Below the pieces are notes generated by a model. That model did no database searches, was not told where the DNA came from, and saw only the letters and a list, made by a program, of their open reading frames with translations. This document shows positions 22,816 to 34,050 of a DNA stretch of 42,056 nt, in pieces. The number at the start of each line of letters is the position of its first letter. Position 1 is the first letter of the stretch. Both the position numbers and the translations under genes were made by a program. Source of the stretch: Haplomitrium mnioides (taxonomy: Eukaryota > Marchantiophyta > Haplomitriopsida > Calobryales); NCBI GenBank assembly GCA_049999725.1, contig JBNGIS010020582.1, positions 6,337 to 48,392 of the forward strand. The letters are read 5' to 3'.

Positions 22816-24102
22816 GGGACAAAACATGTAAATAGTAGCTTGCCAAAAAATTGACAATAGCTGCCAAAGAGAAAAAAAGATCGGGGGTCGAAGAAGCCTT
22901 AGAAGATTAAGACCAGACGCCAATACTTGTTTCCTACCCTCGTGCTTTTTTGCTTCATTGCCACAAAGCTAGAGAATGGAAATCTCAAGGCAACAAAATG
23001 ATGTTGTTGCCTTTCTTACTGATGGAGTTCAAAGAGACGAGGACTTACTGCTTTTTGTTGATAGACTTAATGTGGCATATTACCAAGTCCACGGGGAGGC
23101 AAATGCTTGTAGTTGAAGGGATTTGTGAAACTTAGATGTTTCACTTTGGCAATTGCAGATGTTCCTTATGGTTACAACCTTAAGGAATGCAAGCACGACA
23201 ATTTTGAACCCTTTTTAAGAGATGACATTTTTATATGGTTTCTTCTTTTGTGGCAATCACTGCTTTGGATTTTTGGTCTTTTGTCATAATGCATTCTTTG
23301 CAACAATTTGGCATCGTCGAAGATGCTCTTTTAGAGGTTTGATGTACCATCAACCATGACATTTGGTAAGTTTTTTTTGTTGATATTTTTGGTTTTTTAG
23401 TTTACCTTGCTTAGTTTTCTTACACTATGTTTCAAGTGTCTGATTTGTTTGTTTTTCTTACTACAAGGACAAAAGCAATATTCATCATTTCGGTAGTCTA
23501 AGAATTTCTCACGCCCACGATTATTGGTGGGCTACTGGATGAAGGAAGGAAAGAGAAGCATGAGGCTCTTCAACTTGCAACTTGCTAATGCCACTGGTTG
23601 TCTTCGGCAAATTATGCAGAGTGTGTTCAATTTCCCTATTGTGTGAGCTAAACTAAAACATCCAGGAGATGATGTTCATGTGAATGTTTATCAAAAGCCT
23701 CAAGCTCTTTATAAAATTTTTATTGACCATTTATCAACAGAGCAAGATTGGATCTTAGATCTTTGCTTTGGGTACGGCACAGACCTTGTCTGTGCTTTGA
23801 AGCTAATGCAAAATTGCATCGCTGTGGAATATGATGGACGTTAGTCTATCTACAGTCCTCAAAGAGTTTTGACGATGGCTACTTTGCCATCCAACATGAC
23901 CGAATCGCAGAGAGTGTATGCGTATCACAAGGAACCTATTCCTCTTGGTATTGTAGGTGCTAATGGTGATTCTATTGCCATTTTTTGGATTGGAAATTCT
24001 AGGCATAACTATCTAGCAACTACAAATGCTGAAGATTCTCAGCTAGTTAATTTAGATAAGACAATTCCTTCTGAAGAAGATAGAGATGTAGCATCAAAAT
24101 GA
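22816..24102 (+). pseudogene. Methyltransferase part of gene A (exons 3-4), copy W
   Basis: Exon 3 contains CFTLAIADVPYGYNLKE; the D-V-P-Y box at 23158-23169 fits motif IV (usually D/N-P-P-Y). Exon 4 contains LKHPGDDVHVNVYQKPQALY (about 23651-23710), like the HPxQKPxxL motif X region, and then ILDLCFGYGTDLVCALKL (23752-23805), the AdoMet-binding motif I with a following VEYD acidic box. Order IV, then X, then I is that of beta-class N6-adenine/N4-cytosine methyltransferases. Catalysis would transfer methyl from AdoMet to an exocyclic amino group in DNA. Exon 3 has frameshifts, and exon 4 has one TAG at DGR/SIY. Confidence 0.6.
23366..23467 (+). other. Intron 3 of gene A, copy W (102 bp)
   Basis: Donor TTTG/GTAAGTTT, T-rich body, acceptor TTACTACAAG/GAC. 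The intron is at the same place in copy Y (107 bp). Confidence 0.65.
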
Positions 24103-24901
24103 TGTAATGTTTTTACACAATAAAATATTTTCTTTACAAAATTTTATTTGCTAAAGTTTCAATCTTGTTCCACTTCCAATCCAATTTAAATTTGTTTATT
24201 ACGATTCAATTTGCTGCACAAAATGGTTTTTAAACAAACCGTATTGGTTTTAATAAAAATTAGCAATGAAGTCTATGCTAGCATGGAAGTTCACTTTTCT
24301 TTTTCATTTTCTGTTCCTTCTTAAACTGGATTTTGCATTCCCTGCTTCCAATTACTCAGCAGCCCAAGCTTGCTTCAGTTGTCTATGCGCGCATGGGCTT
24401 CAATTGTTCAAGCTCGAGTTAGCTATAGTTCTTCATGTGCGCGTAGATCTTTCAAACAATGTGTGCATGTACTTGGGCCATAGTTGTTCATGCATGTATA
24501 GGCTTCAACAATCTTTTCACAAATTTTGCTTTAACAATCCTCTTGCGCCAACACTTTAGAGTTCTAGTTCGAATTTGTTTTGATAAAATTTGAATGTTTT
24601 TATCAATTTTACAAATTATTGATATCATTGTTAGTTTTGAAATTGTTTAACAACAAATGTCTTGTTTTGTTTTTATATATTTTGTTTGACAATGCTCATG
24701 CTTTTGAAAGATGAAATTATGAAATCAATTTTGTTAAAATGCTCATAAGAAGATTTGTTTTTAATGCATTGTACACTCAAAGTAAGCCATTTTGATATAT
24801 AAAATTACATTTGTTTTGCAAACGAATATTACTAGCGTCCAATTCATGATTTTTGGAAACTAAAATTTTGAAATAGGTTATTGTGAATGCCAAATGAAAT
24901 A
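24103..24901. other. Gene-A-side tail of copy W, non-coding
   Basis: AT-rich sequence between the gene A stop and the element terminus. A loose palindrome array lies at about 24262-24500 (for example TCTATGCGCGCATGGGC at 24380). The rest has no recognisable content. Confidence 0.55.
24119..24124 (+). terminator. Poly(A) signal of gene A, copy W
   Basis: AATAAA 17 bases after the TGA stop (24100-24102), in an AT-rich 3' region. Copy Y has AATAAA in the equivalent place. Confidence 0.55.
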
Positions 24902-24939
24902 GGAACGCAATAGGAGTTCCTTGTTCAAAGTAGCGGTTG
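24902..24939 (-). repeat. Gene-A-side terminus of copy W
   Basis: The minus strand reads AACCGCTACTTTGAACAAGG followed by AACTCCTATTGCGTTCC. It matches the termini at 34990, 35870 and 41910, with the inner AACCGCTACT copy mutated. Sequence to the right belongs to a chromodomain frame. Confidence 0.7.
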
Positions 24940-24945
24940 TTATAT

Positions 24946-25050
24946 CCACTTCATGATGCTAGTTGGAAACCGTGTTCTAACCTTGAGAATGTTCAAGAAG
25001 CTATTCGATTATTTGAAACTATCAATCATGACAAGGATATCATCGATTAG
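24946..25050 (+). pseudogene. Chromodomain end of a Ty3/gypsy polyprotein (fragment)
   Basis: Encodes PLHDASWKPCSNLENVQEAI then RLFETINHDKDIID and a TAG stop (25048-25050). The pattern DASWEPxxNLxNxxxxIxxF is the C-terminal half of an integrase chromodomain of plant chromoviruses. The frame is cut at its left by the terminus of copy W, so W appears to have inserted here; the rest of this retroelement would lie left of the window. Sequence from about 25060 may be its 3' LTR, but no end was identified. Confidence 0.6.
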
Positions 25051-28000
25051 AAGGCCGAGATTATGTAATAGTACAAGCATGACATTGTGCTATTTATAAA
25101 AAAATGGAGAGGAGTGAAGGAAGTGGTAAAGGGTTATATTTAAGGTTGAATTGAGATAAGATTACTTGTCTTTGAAGTTGCTTTTGTAGTTTTTAGCATT
25201 GAAATCAAAAGTGACTTATAAGTGAGAAAAGATAGATGACACCTTCTTCTCTTGTTTAATTACAAAGGCTTCATAACCCCACTCCTCATTCTAGAGTTTC
25301 TCTCGAATTACTTGGTTCTTTGGTTTCTTGGCTTTTGCTTGCACTCTTGGTCTTAGCTTGGGCCTTGAGTTGCATAACTCTATTAGAGTTATCTTGTTGT
25401 GGTTTTGCTTGGCTTTTCTTGCCTTATTGGCATTTGGTTGAAGAAATCTATTAGAGTTCACTATGAGTTCTTACTCATTTGGATTTGGTCTTTGAATTCT
25501 CTTATACTACCCATTAGAAAGACAGAGTTAGAGAATTTGCACATCATCATCGCGGTGAATCAGATAATCTTAGTTTCTTTACTTTCAAAGTCTAAGTCAT
25601 GGCATAAGGATTTATTTCTAATTGATTTTGAGAAAGGAATTAAATTTTCATGAACTAGATATAAACAAACACAAACTGAATCCAATAATAACAATTGAGC
25701 CACACAAATTGGAAACTAAGTCTAAACAATCAATATCTATAATCTAAGCTACTCGGTGCCTATTCTCTATAAGAATCATAAACTCAACCAAGTTGATAAA
25801 TATTAATCGCAAATCAACCTTGACAAAAAGAGTGTCTAAACAACCACTCAAGAAATTTCAATTGCAGCAAGAGATAGGAACAAACAAGCAATACCTTCAT
25901 TGATATTTTCTCACCACAAATTCTAAAAGAGTGTCAATTATAATCTCTACTCAACATCTCTTAAATCTTTTCACAACATGTCATCAAGATTCAACTTAAG
26001 ACCATATTAAGTTATTATTACTACCTTTGATGATTCATGAGCTGCAACTTGAGCAACCCAATGACCTAAACTAATTTGAATGGATGCAAGAATATAAAAA
26101 AATACACACTTGTCTAATAAGCTAACATCTTCTAGGTCAATATGATACTTTCTTACACAATACGCAAACATAAATAGATGACTAGAAGAGTGAAACCTCT
26201 TTTTTTGACATCGGTCTTCTTTTCCATGACTTTTATCCCAACAACACTTTTACAAACAAACACATAGAATAGATTTAGATGGTCAAATATTTTTTTATAA
26301 CAATCTTTTACTTGTCAACCATTTGTTCAAACTACACAAACACATATACATACACATATATTATAATATAGAAATCCTCTTACCAACACTAGGAATTTCC
26401 AATTTTTTTTTCTTACAAATAGACATACAGAATAGATTTGGATGGTCATATTTTTTATACTCATGATGATCTCTTTTTTCTCGACTATTTGTCCAAACTA
26501 CATAAACTCAAACATATATTTCACAACACATAAGCCCTCTTACCAACACTAGAAGTTTCTAGCAATATTATTGTTCCAAGAAGATAGTCGTCATTTGCAA
26601 TATAAGACAATTTAAATATTCTCCAACTTCACAATTCTTCATGTAATTATTCTAAGCAGTAACACTTTTTACATATCCAAATACAAATTACTTTTTAGAT
26701 GTATCACTATGCTTCTACCTAATTTAAATTCAATGCATTCACAAACAACATGGTGGCAAAGCAAATAGCAAACGACAAAGAAGGGAAAAATTGCAAGCCT
26801 ATTATAACCATCAAATCGATTCACAAAATCACCAATATTGAAAGTCAAAAATACCAAAACACCGAAGAAGGGCCAAACTATAGTCAGATAAGAGATCAAT
26901 CGTATTTAACTAACAAAGAGTCCATTCGAGAAAAATTTGACCAATTTAAGCTTTTTATACTTTTCTCTATCTCTTGCGTACCTTGTTTTGTTCACATGTC
27001 AACATTTATTTTCCTACTTATTCTTTCATCCTTTTAATTTTTCTTTTCTTTTTGATGGTATGAAATCGAAGACTCAACTATATTGATAATGCATATATAA
27101 ACCATTTAAAAATAATAGAAAAACCAATCTACATATGTCTTTGACAATGTGTCTAAGTTGTTATCTTCGATGGTACTTTCTTTTGGTGACAACTTTTTTT
27201 CTAGCTTTTTCCTCTCACTATTTAGTCCCTATATGTTGAAATACAAATACTTCTAAATCTACTAATTGACTTAAGCATATAATATCTCTTTCCGCTCGCA
27301 ATTTCCAATCTCTTGATATTCTTTTAACGTCATATTGCTATCTTACATTGTTGATGATGATCTTTTTACTATTAATCTTTGCTCATAGATGCTAGCATAA
27401 TTCTCTTTCTAGAATCTACCACGGAAAGTTTTTTAAAAAGTGATCATTCCCTACAAACAATTGTAATGAGGCTCTTACTTTGTGTCTGAGAATCTATGGT
27501 TATTTTTTGATGAGATCAAAGCTACTTAAACTAACTCAAGAAAAGACCAAAAAACAATTGACACAAACAAGCTGACTACCATAGATAAGAAGAGGAAAAA
27601 CACTAAGAACATAAACAACTAACACACACTATATGCAAATTTAAATACGAAAATCTACCAAACTGAAAACACACCCAAAAAAAGGCTGATTAATCTAGTC
27701 ACAAACTAAAAAAAATAGAGCAACTAAGCCTCTCTAAACTAAATAAAGACTTTTACAAAAAAAAAAACATGCTGTAAGTGCTATAATTTCACCTAATTAG
27801 CATTTATTGGTGCAAAATTATGTCCATCCAAGGTAGCAAGGCTTAAGTATCCATGTTGATGGATAGCAATGACTAAATATAGTCTTGACTAGCTGATTGT
27901 GAGCTTGGGGGTAAAACTAATAATTCTCATGTCATGTACAAGAACTAAATCAATTACAAAAAACTACGTTTGTTGATTTTTTGGTCATGAGAAACTTAAT

Positions 28001-28099
28001 CTAGAGCTAGTAGACTAGAAGCCTATTTAAAGCTTCAATTTTGTCTTTCTTAAGTTGTTTCAATGTAATAAATCAATTTTATATGGATGCAGTTGGTTT
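25051..28099. other. AT-rich region without recognisable genes
   Basis: All long frames are short or broken and none resembles a known protein. The left part may be chromovirus LTR and 3' flank. A tandem duplication occurs at 26248-26575. Confidence 0.5.
26248..26575. repeat. Imperfect tandem duplication, period about 163 bp
   Basis: AGAATAGATTTAGATGGTCA at 26266 recurs as AGAATAGATTTGGATGGTCA at 26429. Both units continue with a T-rich part, then TTTGTCCAAACTACATAAAC-like sequence, and end in CCTCTTACCAACACTAG. Confidence 0.7.
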
Positions 28100-28690
28100 T
28101 AATTGGCTAATAATTGCAACCTATAGAGAAAGAGCTTGAATTTGAATTGGAAGAAAGGCTTCTTGTCCATACATAAGATACAAAAAGTATAAACCTCATG
28201 GTATGCTTAGATATTGCCTAATATGCTCATAAAGATTAAGGCAAATGCTTATCCCAACCTAATATATGATGATAAATAATCTTAGTGAGAATAATTTTTA
28301 AAATATTGTTAGTGTTTTTGCATAATCATTTGCATGTAGAAGACAACAATCACTTCATTGAACAAATGTGCTCTTCTAATATTAACCAATTTTAACAGAC
28401 ATCCAAACCTGTTAGAATATTATTACAGAGAAAGAATGAAACCAAAACTACGTTATCTATTAGAAGAGTAATGGCTCTATCTATTTTGTGATATAGTCAA
28501 TAGCAACTAAAGTATATTGATTTCATCTTGATTTGGAAGATAGAAATATGAGACTGATAAAGCTAAATCCATATTTTTCAAAAGTCAAAAGAGGCAGAAT
28601 TGATATTAGAAGCATTTCATCATGTATGGCTGATTTATTTGCTCATTAGTAGACACCACATTTTCTTAACAAACTTGATGAGAATAAAAA
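28100..28690 (-). pseudogene. Ty3/gypsy integrase remnant
   Basis: Reading leftwards: HDEMLLISILP with FEKYGFSFI (compare DEMPLxPILPxxxFEKWGxDFxGPI), then YTLVAIDYITK with IEPLLF (compare YIIVATDYVTKWVEA), and near 28128-28177 YGQEAFLPIQIQALSL (compare YGxEAVLPIE). These are integrase catalytic-core and C-terminal landmarks of plant Tat/Athila-type gypsy elements. Many stops; clearly dead. Confidence 0.65.
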
Positions 28691-29021
28691 AATAGACATG
28701 GCCATGAGCAAGTTGGCATCTTCTTGATAAATAACCACCTCAGTCATTAAATATAATTGCTTAATGATTGATAGATCTAATGAAGGCTTGTTTCTACTCG
28801 AACTTTAGGTGAGGAAAAAGAAAAAATCACTCACTGGCTATACCAAGGATAGGCAGCCAACTAAACTAAATGGTGCTCTTTAAAAGAACTTTCCTCAAGC
28901 AAAGAAGAAACTTGAAGAATCCATATAAATGGAAAACTATCATATATAGATTGAAGTTCTAGATTTCTTATAACTTATAGAAGAAAATCATAGTTCTCAT
29001 GCCAAATACTTGGTCTTATTT

Positions 29022-29330
29022 TTAGAGTAAAATTAAACTATTGGAACAAAAGAACCCATCTAATAGGACAACTTGTGAGAACCAATTTGTTGACAACGTA
29101 CTTAAGTAAATCATGATCAACAAAAACATAAATAGGTAGCCCAAAAAGTACTTACAAAATTTCTGAATTATATAAATTGAACTTAAGGCTTCTTTTTCTT
29201 TTATGCTATAATTCTCTTTTGTTATGGATAGCTGTCTACCTATGTAGTAAATCAATCATTCTTGATCATTCAAAATTTAAGCCAACATAGCTTATGTAGT
29301 TGTGGTTGAAGTGTCAATCATAACAGAAAA
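29022..29330 (-). pseudogene. Ty3/gypsy RNase H remnant
   Basis: Encodes IYYIGRQLSITKENYSIKEK and EALSSIYIIQKFCKYFLGY, a close match in pattern to the plant gypsy RNase H signature (YxSRxLSxxExNYSxxExExLAxVxxxxKFRxYLLG). A diverged preceding part VMIDTSTTTT lies at 29292-29330 in a shifted frame. Same strand and order as the integrase remnant. Confidence 0.75.
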
Positions 29331-31020
29331 ATGGAATCTTCTAGTCAATAGATGCAAGATATAGCAAAGATGCCAATTAATATTTGAATTTCTAGAATGC
29401 ACTTTTTCACTTCTAGGTCCAAGAAAAAAACTGAATTTTGAGTCAACTAATGCAAAGGAGAAGCAACCTTGCCATAATTCACACCACCAGCAATAAACCA
29501 ACTTTAATAAGAAATACTCTAATTGTTTGGAAATATAAAGAAAGGTAAAAGAAAGAATGATGCTAACCTTTCATAGATCTAGATAAATACATTTTTTCTG
29601 AAATTATTATGACTATTATGTCTATAAAATGAAGAGTATATGTGTAGAAAAGAGTAACTAGTAGTATCAAGAAGATCGTTATCAACATTAAAGAGGCATG
29701 ACATGGACATCAAAGGATGCTAATGGATATGTATTCAAGATAAGATTAGTATAGTATATGTTGAAGGTAATTAATAGACTGTAGGATTGTTAGGCCTGAG
29801 CAATCCAACAATTTTCAAAATAAGTACATTTTCAAATCTAATTATACTTCAAAGTTTATGTTTGCATATGCATGAGGCCACTATAAATTAATTATCTAAA
29901 ACATAAATAGAAAATTTGGAGTAGAGTTCAAGCACGTCAAGGCTTTGGAGTACCAGTTTGGAGTCTAGAGGCTTACAAGCTTCAATAACCCAAGCTCTCG
30001 CGAAGTTGCAAGCTCCTTTTTAAAGTCTATGCATATAGAGGATTTTGAGTTCTAACTTGGAGTCCATATATGCATATGGTTCAATAGTTTATATGGGTAA
30101 CCGCTTGAGCACTCCATGCACACATAGAGTTTTGAGATCCACTTCGAAGTCCATGTTGACATATCGTTTTGTAGTCAAAATGCGTAGAGGCTTCAACATT
30201 TTATGAAAGAACTTGCATAAAATGTTGCGCATAGTCTTCAACAATCTATGCTCGCATAAGGTTAAGTAATCAAAGCACATATAGGTTTGAGCAGTCAATA
30301 TATAGATGTGGTTATGAGATTTGTTTAAAATCCAAATACAAATATGGCTCTATAGTCTAAGTGCGCAAGGGCTTTAGCAATCCAAACACTCATAGGGTTA
30401 AGTAGTCAAAGCACATAAATGCTTCAGTAGTCTATGCTCGAATGGGGTTTTGAGTTCCGCTTCAGAGTCCATGACCATATGGGCTTCATTAGTTTATTTG
30501 CACAAGAGTTTCAATTTGTGCTTCAGAGTCCAAGTGTACACGCGGTTCAATAGTCCAAATACACAAGGGGTTTCAAGTTCCTTTTTGGAGTTTGTGTGCA
30601 CACAAACTTAATCAATCCAAGTAGACTAGGGATTTAGAGTCAATTAGAAATTCTTACACACTTGAGGTTTATAGCTCCACTTTGGATTCCAAGCGTATCT
30701 AGACTTTGATATTCCATGGATACATGAGCTATAGCAATCCAGATGTGCATGAGATTCCAAGAAAAAGTTTAGAGTTCATGCGCGTATGGGGTTCAGTAGT
30801 CTAGATGCCAAATACTTTTGAGCAATGGGTATGTAGGAATGAATGTGGTAATATTTTTGATCTAGAATAGTTTGACGAACAAAGTAAAGACTATTATTTT
30901 TATTTGAAGTACATTGACAAATAAGAAAAATAAATGAACAATAATTTTCCTTAAAGAGTTCCTCCATTTCTTTCGAGTGAACTTCAAATGATTCATTAAG
31001 AATCTCATAGTCCCCATTGT
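29331..31020. repeat. Degenerate palindrome/ATGCGCGCAT-like array, no gene
   Basis: From about 29930 to 30800 the sequence repeats motifs such as GGAGTCCATATATGCATATG, CATGCACACATAGAG and TCATGCGCGTATGGGGTTC at irregular 35-60-bp spacing. It probably belongs to an old copy of the two-gene element nested in the gypsy remnant. No protein is recognised; a reverse transcriptase expected upstream of the RNase H is not readable. Confidence 0.5.
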
Positions 31021-31089
31021 TGCAATAAATATAGGGCTATAGGGAAAGGCTAGAAAGCCCCATTCAAAATTCCTGGTTTTCTGACAGGG

Positions 31090-31137
<48 letters not shown>
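31021..31137 (+). repeat. (TTG)16 microsatellite, possible RTE-LINE/SINE tail
   Basis: Sixteen TTG units at 31090-31137, directly preceded by GGCTAGAAAGCC and CCTGGTTTTCTGACAGG, two small hairpins. Plant RTE-type LINEs and Au-type SINEs end in a hairpin-rich tail followed by (TTG)n. No LINE reading frame is visible upstream, so the assignment is tentative; the microsatellite itself is certain. Confidence 0.5.
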
Positions 31138-31138
<1 letters not shown>

Positions 31139-33165
31139 ATTAGTATAGTGGGTGCGCAACATTTTTAGTTATGGTTTTTTTGAGCAATATTTGTAGTTGG
31201 TCTTTTGGTTCAATCATTGTTCATTTTCGGGTCACAATTTAGGTTCTCGTGTCGGTTAACTGCTCCTGCTTGGGATATGACAACAAAGGTAGTTTGGGAT
31301 AGCCTCATGACTCAGATGAGAAAAATAACCTCATGACTCAGATAAGGGTTACAAAAGTCGAAAGACACTTATAACTATGATAACAAATAACGAATATGCA
31401 ATTATAACAACAAGCCTAAGAGACATTAACAAAATATTGAAAAGTAAGCTATGGCTACGATGGTGGAGTATTGAATGTTGCAAGTTTTGAATTGTGGAAG
31501 TTGGAATTAAAGATGAAATTGGGAGTAGAGGACGATAAAGAGTTGAAAATAGAGATATAGTGCAATATTTGGATGGAGTAGTTGTCTAGGATAAGTTAAA
31601 TAGACTAGCAACTATTAGCCAAAATCAAAAAATGGGAATCTACTATAGTTAAAGATGAGTAGACACATGAAAAAACCAACATACCATACTTCTACAATAT
31701 TCAAATATACGTGTTTTTGGTCATAACAAATTGGAGGATGAAATGCATGAATTGTTGAGATAGACTAGTTTTTCAAAAGTAGCCCCAATTTTCTCATCAT
31801 GTGACTAGTTCAACACAATCACAAATGTGAGTCATACTCATACATAAACAGTTACAAACTAGGGGAAAGGCATACTACTTTTTATAGTTTTAGTCTTCTT
31901 TTGCTAGCCTCATCTTTGATTACAAAAAATATAATAAACATATACATACTTACTAATAACTCAACTATGAATAGGCTTATATACATGGTTCTTATTGAGA
32001 CATAAACAAACAACACACAACACATACACAAAACTGAAAACAAACATTCATACATCTAGTACCTCACATGGATTGTTAGCCCTCTACAACCAATTTACAA
32101 ATCCTTGACGTTGTTTTTTGACAACATAAACCCAATATTGCTTGTATTTACAAGAGGTTAATCTTCCCATATTCAATAATGAAACAAACTATATATGTGC
32201 AACCTTCCTTCTAAAATTGTAGTATTCCACATGTAATTTTGTTATTTTGGATTTTCTCATACTCTGAATGCTACTTTTACACCAATGCTATATAGATTAT
32301 GATATAATTTCACCTTGCACATTGACGTTGCACCCACCATGTTTCACAACTTCAAATTCTCCACTACAAATTAGGTCTTACAATAATGAGATGAGATTTC
32401 CACCATCTCACAAGTCCTTCTTTTGATATATCTTCAATTCTTGCAATTCTATAATGAATTCAGACCAAATCTTCATGTTGTTACGTTTCCTTCACCAATG
32501 AAACCCAAATTTACATAAAGGCAACATAAAGAATTTCTTCACTCTAGAGAGCATGTACCCATTTTTAATAGATTTCTTTAATCTTTTTCTTCTGAGTGTC
32601 ATTTAAGAGCTTTTTTCAAATTGACTCGTCTTTTCATAATTATAATTTTAATCTCCAAGTCTTTACAAAACTAACAAGTTTTGGGTTTTGGCATGGCAGA
32701 ATCAAGGCTTTTTGGAAAAAAAAAAGAAGTAATATGCAATATGAGAAATTGGCTCATAGTTATATGAGAAAGTTGTTGAGTTAAGTCTTGAAAGAGAAGG
32801 TAGTTTGGTAGTGTAGCCAATAAAGGAGGAACAACTTGTTTATGTGACCTAGGCTTAACAACATTTGGAATATGCTCTAGGAAATGTGGTGAAATACATT
32901 CAGGTGTTGGTTGAAAAACAACAATAAGAGAATTAAATGAGTAAAATAAATTGGATAAGTAATGCTAGGATTCAGAGCAAATTTTTGAATAAGAATGGTA
33001 GGCATTGGGGAACTAGTATTGGGATTTGAGGCAAAAGTCAAAGGGAGAGCAGTGGTCGCAAACCAAAGAAAATGGGATAGACAATGTTGGAATAGTCAAA
33101 ATCAAAGCCAAAAAAATACTGGCAATTGAACTCCTAATCAATGGGTTGTATTCATTGAATGACTT
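31138..33165. other. Region without recognisable genes
   Basis: AT-rich, with only short frames. It lies between the gag-like part and the RNase H of the minus-strand gypsy remnant and probably contains decayed protease/RT sequence plus insertions, but no motif could be read. Confidence 0.4.
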
Positions 33166-34050
33166 CTACTTGTTGGAGATTTTTGAATTTTTGCATTTTT
33201 TGAAGTAGTAGAGAGTGAGAGAACAAGAGCATAAGAAGGAGTAGTTGCAATTGATTGTTGTGGCATTGGATTCCAAATCTGTTGCAAAGTTGTCATTTGT
33301 GCCACAATAATCGTGTTTGGTTGTGGCTAATAATAGGTGATTTGAAGAAAGAGAGGAGCATAATTGGTCTGCTGTTGATATTAAGAATTCTACAGATTGT
33401 ATTTTGGTTGGTAGGTCTGCTATTGTTGTTGATAAGGCTTGGATGATTGTTGAGATAGTCGTTGATTGTGCTCTTGGAAGTATTGTTGTTTTTTTGAATG
33501 AGAGCAATCACGAGCATAATGATGAAGTTGATTACAACTATAACAACTTTGCTCATGATGAGGGTACACATGCTAAAACTGATAGGAGGTTTGTTGAGGT
33601 TGATACAATGTTTGGTATACATGCATAGAAGTTTGATAAGATGGTTGGGCTGGTGGAGAAGGAGCATAAGCAAGAACCATTGGTTGGTTGTTTTGCACAA
33701 TTGCTTGGTTCACATCAAGTGTTGACTGAGACAAAGAAAATATCACACCATTGTAGAGATGGACAAGATTGGAGTGGAGAATGACGCTTGCTGCAACAAG
33801 TACACCAAATATTAGAAGCTTGGGAATTGAGATTGAGAAGTAGATCTGAATTTACCATCTTAGGCTTGAGGTTTGCAATTAAGGCACTTAGCTTTGATGT
33901 GACTTCAACCAACTTAACTTCAAAATCTAAATTTGATCTAACATAGGATTCTGATTTTGATGGAACGGCTTGGGTGATTGTATGAGTAGCGGAATATGAA
34001 AGGCAACTAGTAGAGAAAGAAGGGTGGGATAAGAAAGAAAATTGGAAAGA
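33166..34050 (-). pseudogene. Gag-like CCHC protein remnant of a Ty3/gypsy element
   Basis: A Gln/Tyr/Pro-rich reading frame carries CYSCNQLHHYARDC, a perfect C-x2-C-x4-H-x4-C zinc knuckle (about 33517-33558). Upstream is a degenerate Cys/His cluster, IWCTCCSKRHSPLQSCP (about 33790-33840), preceded by a helical, Leu/Lys-rich stretch. This is typical of nucleocapsid in plant gypsy gag. It lies on the same strand as, and upstream of, the RNase H and integrase remnants, so they may be one element. The upstream part runs without a visible LTR into the gene B fragment of copy V. Confidence 0.55.

Larger units (their letters stand above)
6060..24102 (+). pseudogene. Gene A, copy W: ParB-like + DNA methyltransferase, split by LTR insertions
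   Basis: Four exons can be traced by alignment to copy Y. Exon 1 (6060-6420) starts ATGGCATCACAAG and encodes MASQVNVSKPAQPKPY, then KDPDQQLYLFVGEGE; donor AAG/GTAGAA. Intron 1 holds a palindrome array and the 12.8-kb LTR element. Exon 2 (about 19681-22303) has the KLLKPKQG part, a solo LTR, a KKKKHVVPKKK-type linker, then the ParB-like domain. Intron 2 is 22304-22815, exon 3 22816-23365 (motif IV), intron 3 23366-23467, and exon 4 23468-24102 (KP motif, motif I, C-terminal tail). Stops and frameshifts are present in exons 1-3. Exon 4 is open from about 23651 to the stop except for one TAG. The encoded protein was probably nuclear and DNA-binding, judging from the linker and domains. Confidence 0.65.
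1..24939. mobile_element. Copy W of the two-gene (transposase-like + ParB-methyltransferase) element, partial
   Basis: Left end lies outside the window. Gene B runs leftwards from 5429 and gene A runs rightwards from 6060, so the genes are head to head. The right end is the conserved gene-A terminus at 24902-24939, after which an unrelated chromodomain frame begins. The same order, intron positions and repeat arrays recur in copy Y on the opposite strand (35870-41909), which defines the unit. Two LTR insertions (6624-19466 and 19824-21008) account for about 14 kb of its length. What is seen: order, homology between copies and the shared terminus. What is inferred: that the whole is one transposing unit. 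Confidence 0.7.

Noticed and set aside
6060-24102. Bacterial or phage contamination as source of the ParB-methyltransferase
   Set aside because: The gene has introns, AATAAA signals, a TATA promoter and is nested with plant LTR elements.
25051-25700. 3' LTR of the chromovirus with defined ends
   Set aside because: LTR-like composition, but no TG...CA ends or second copy could be identified in the window.
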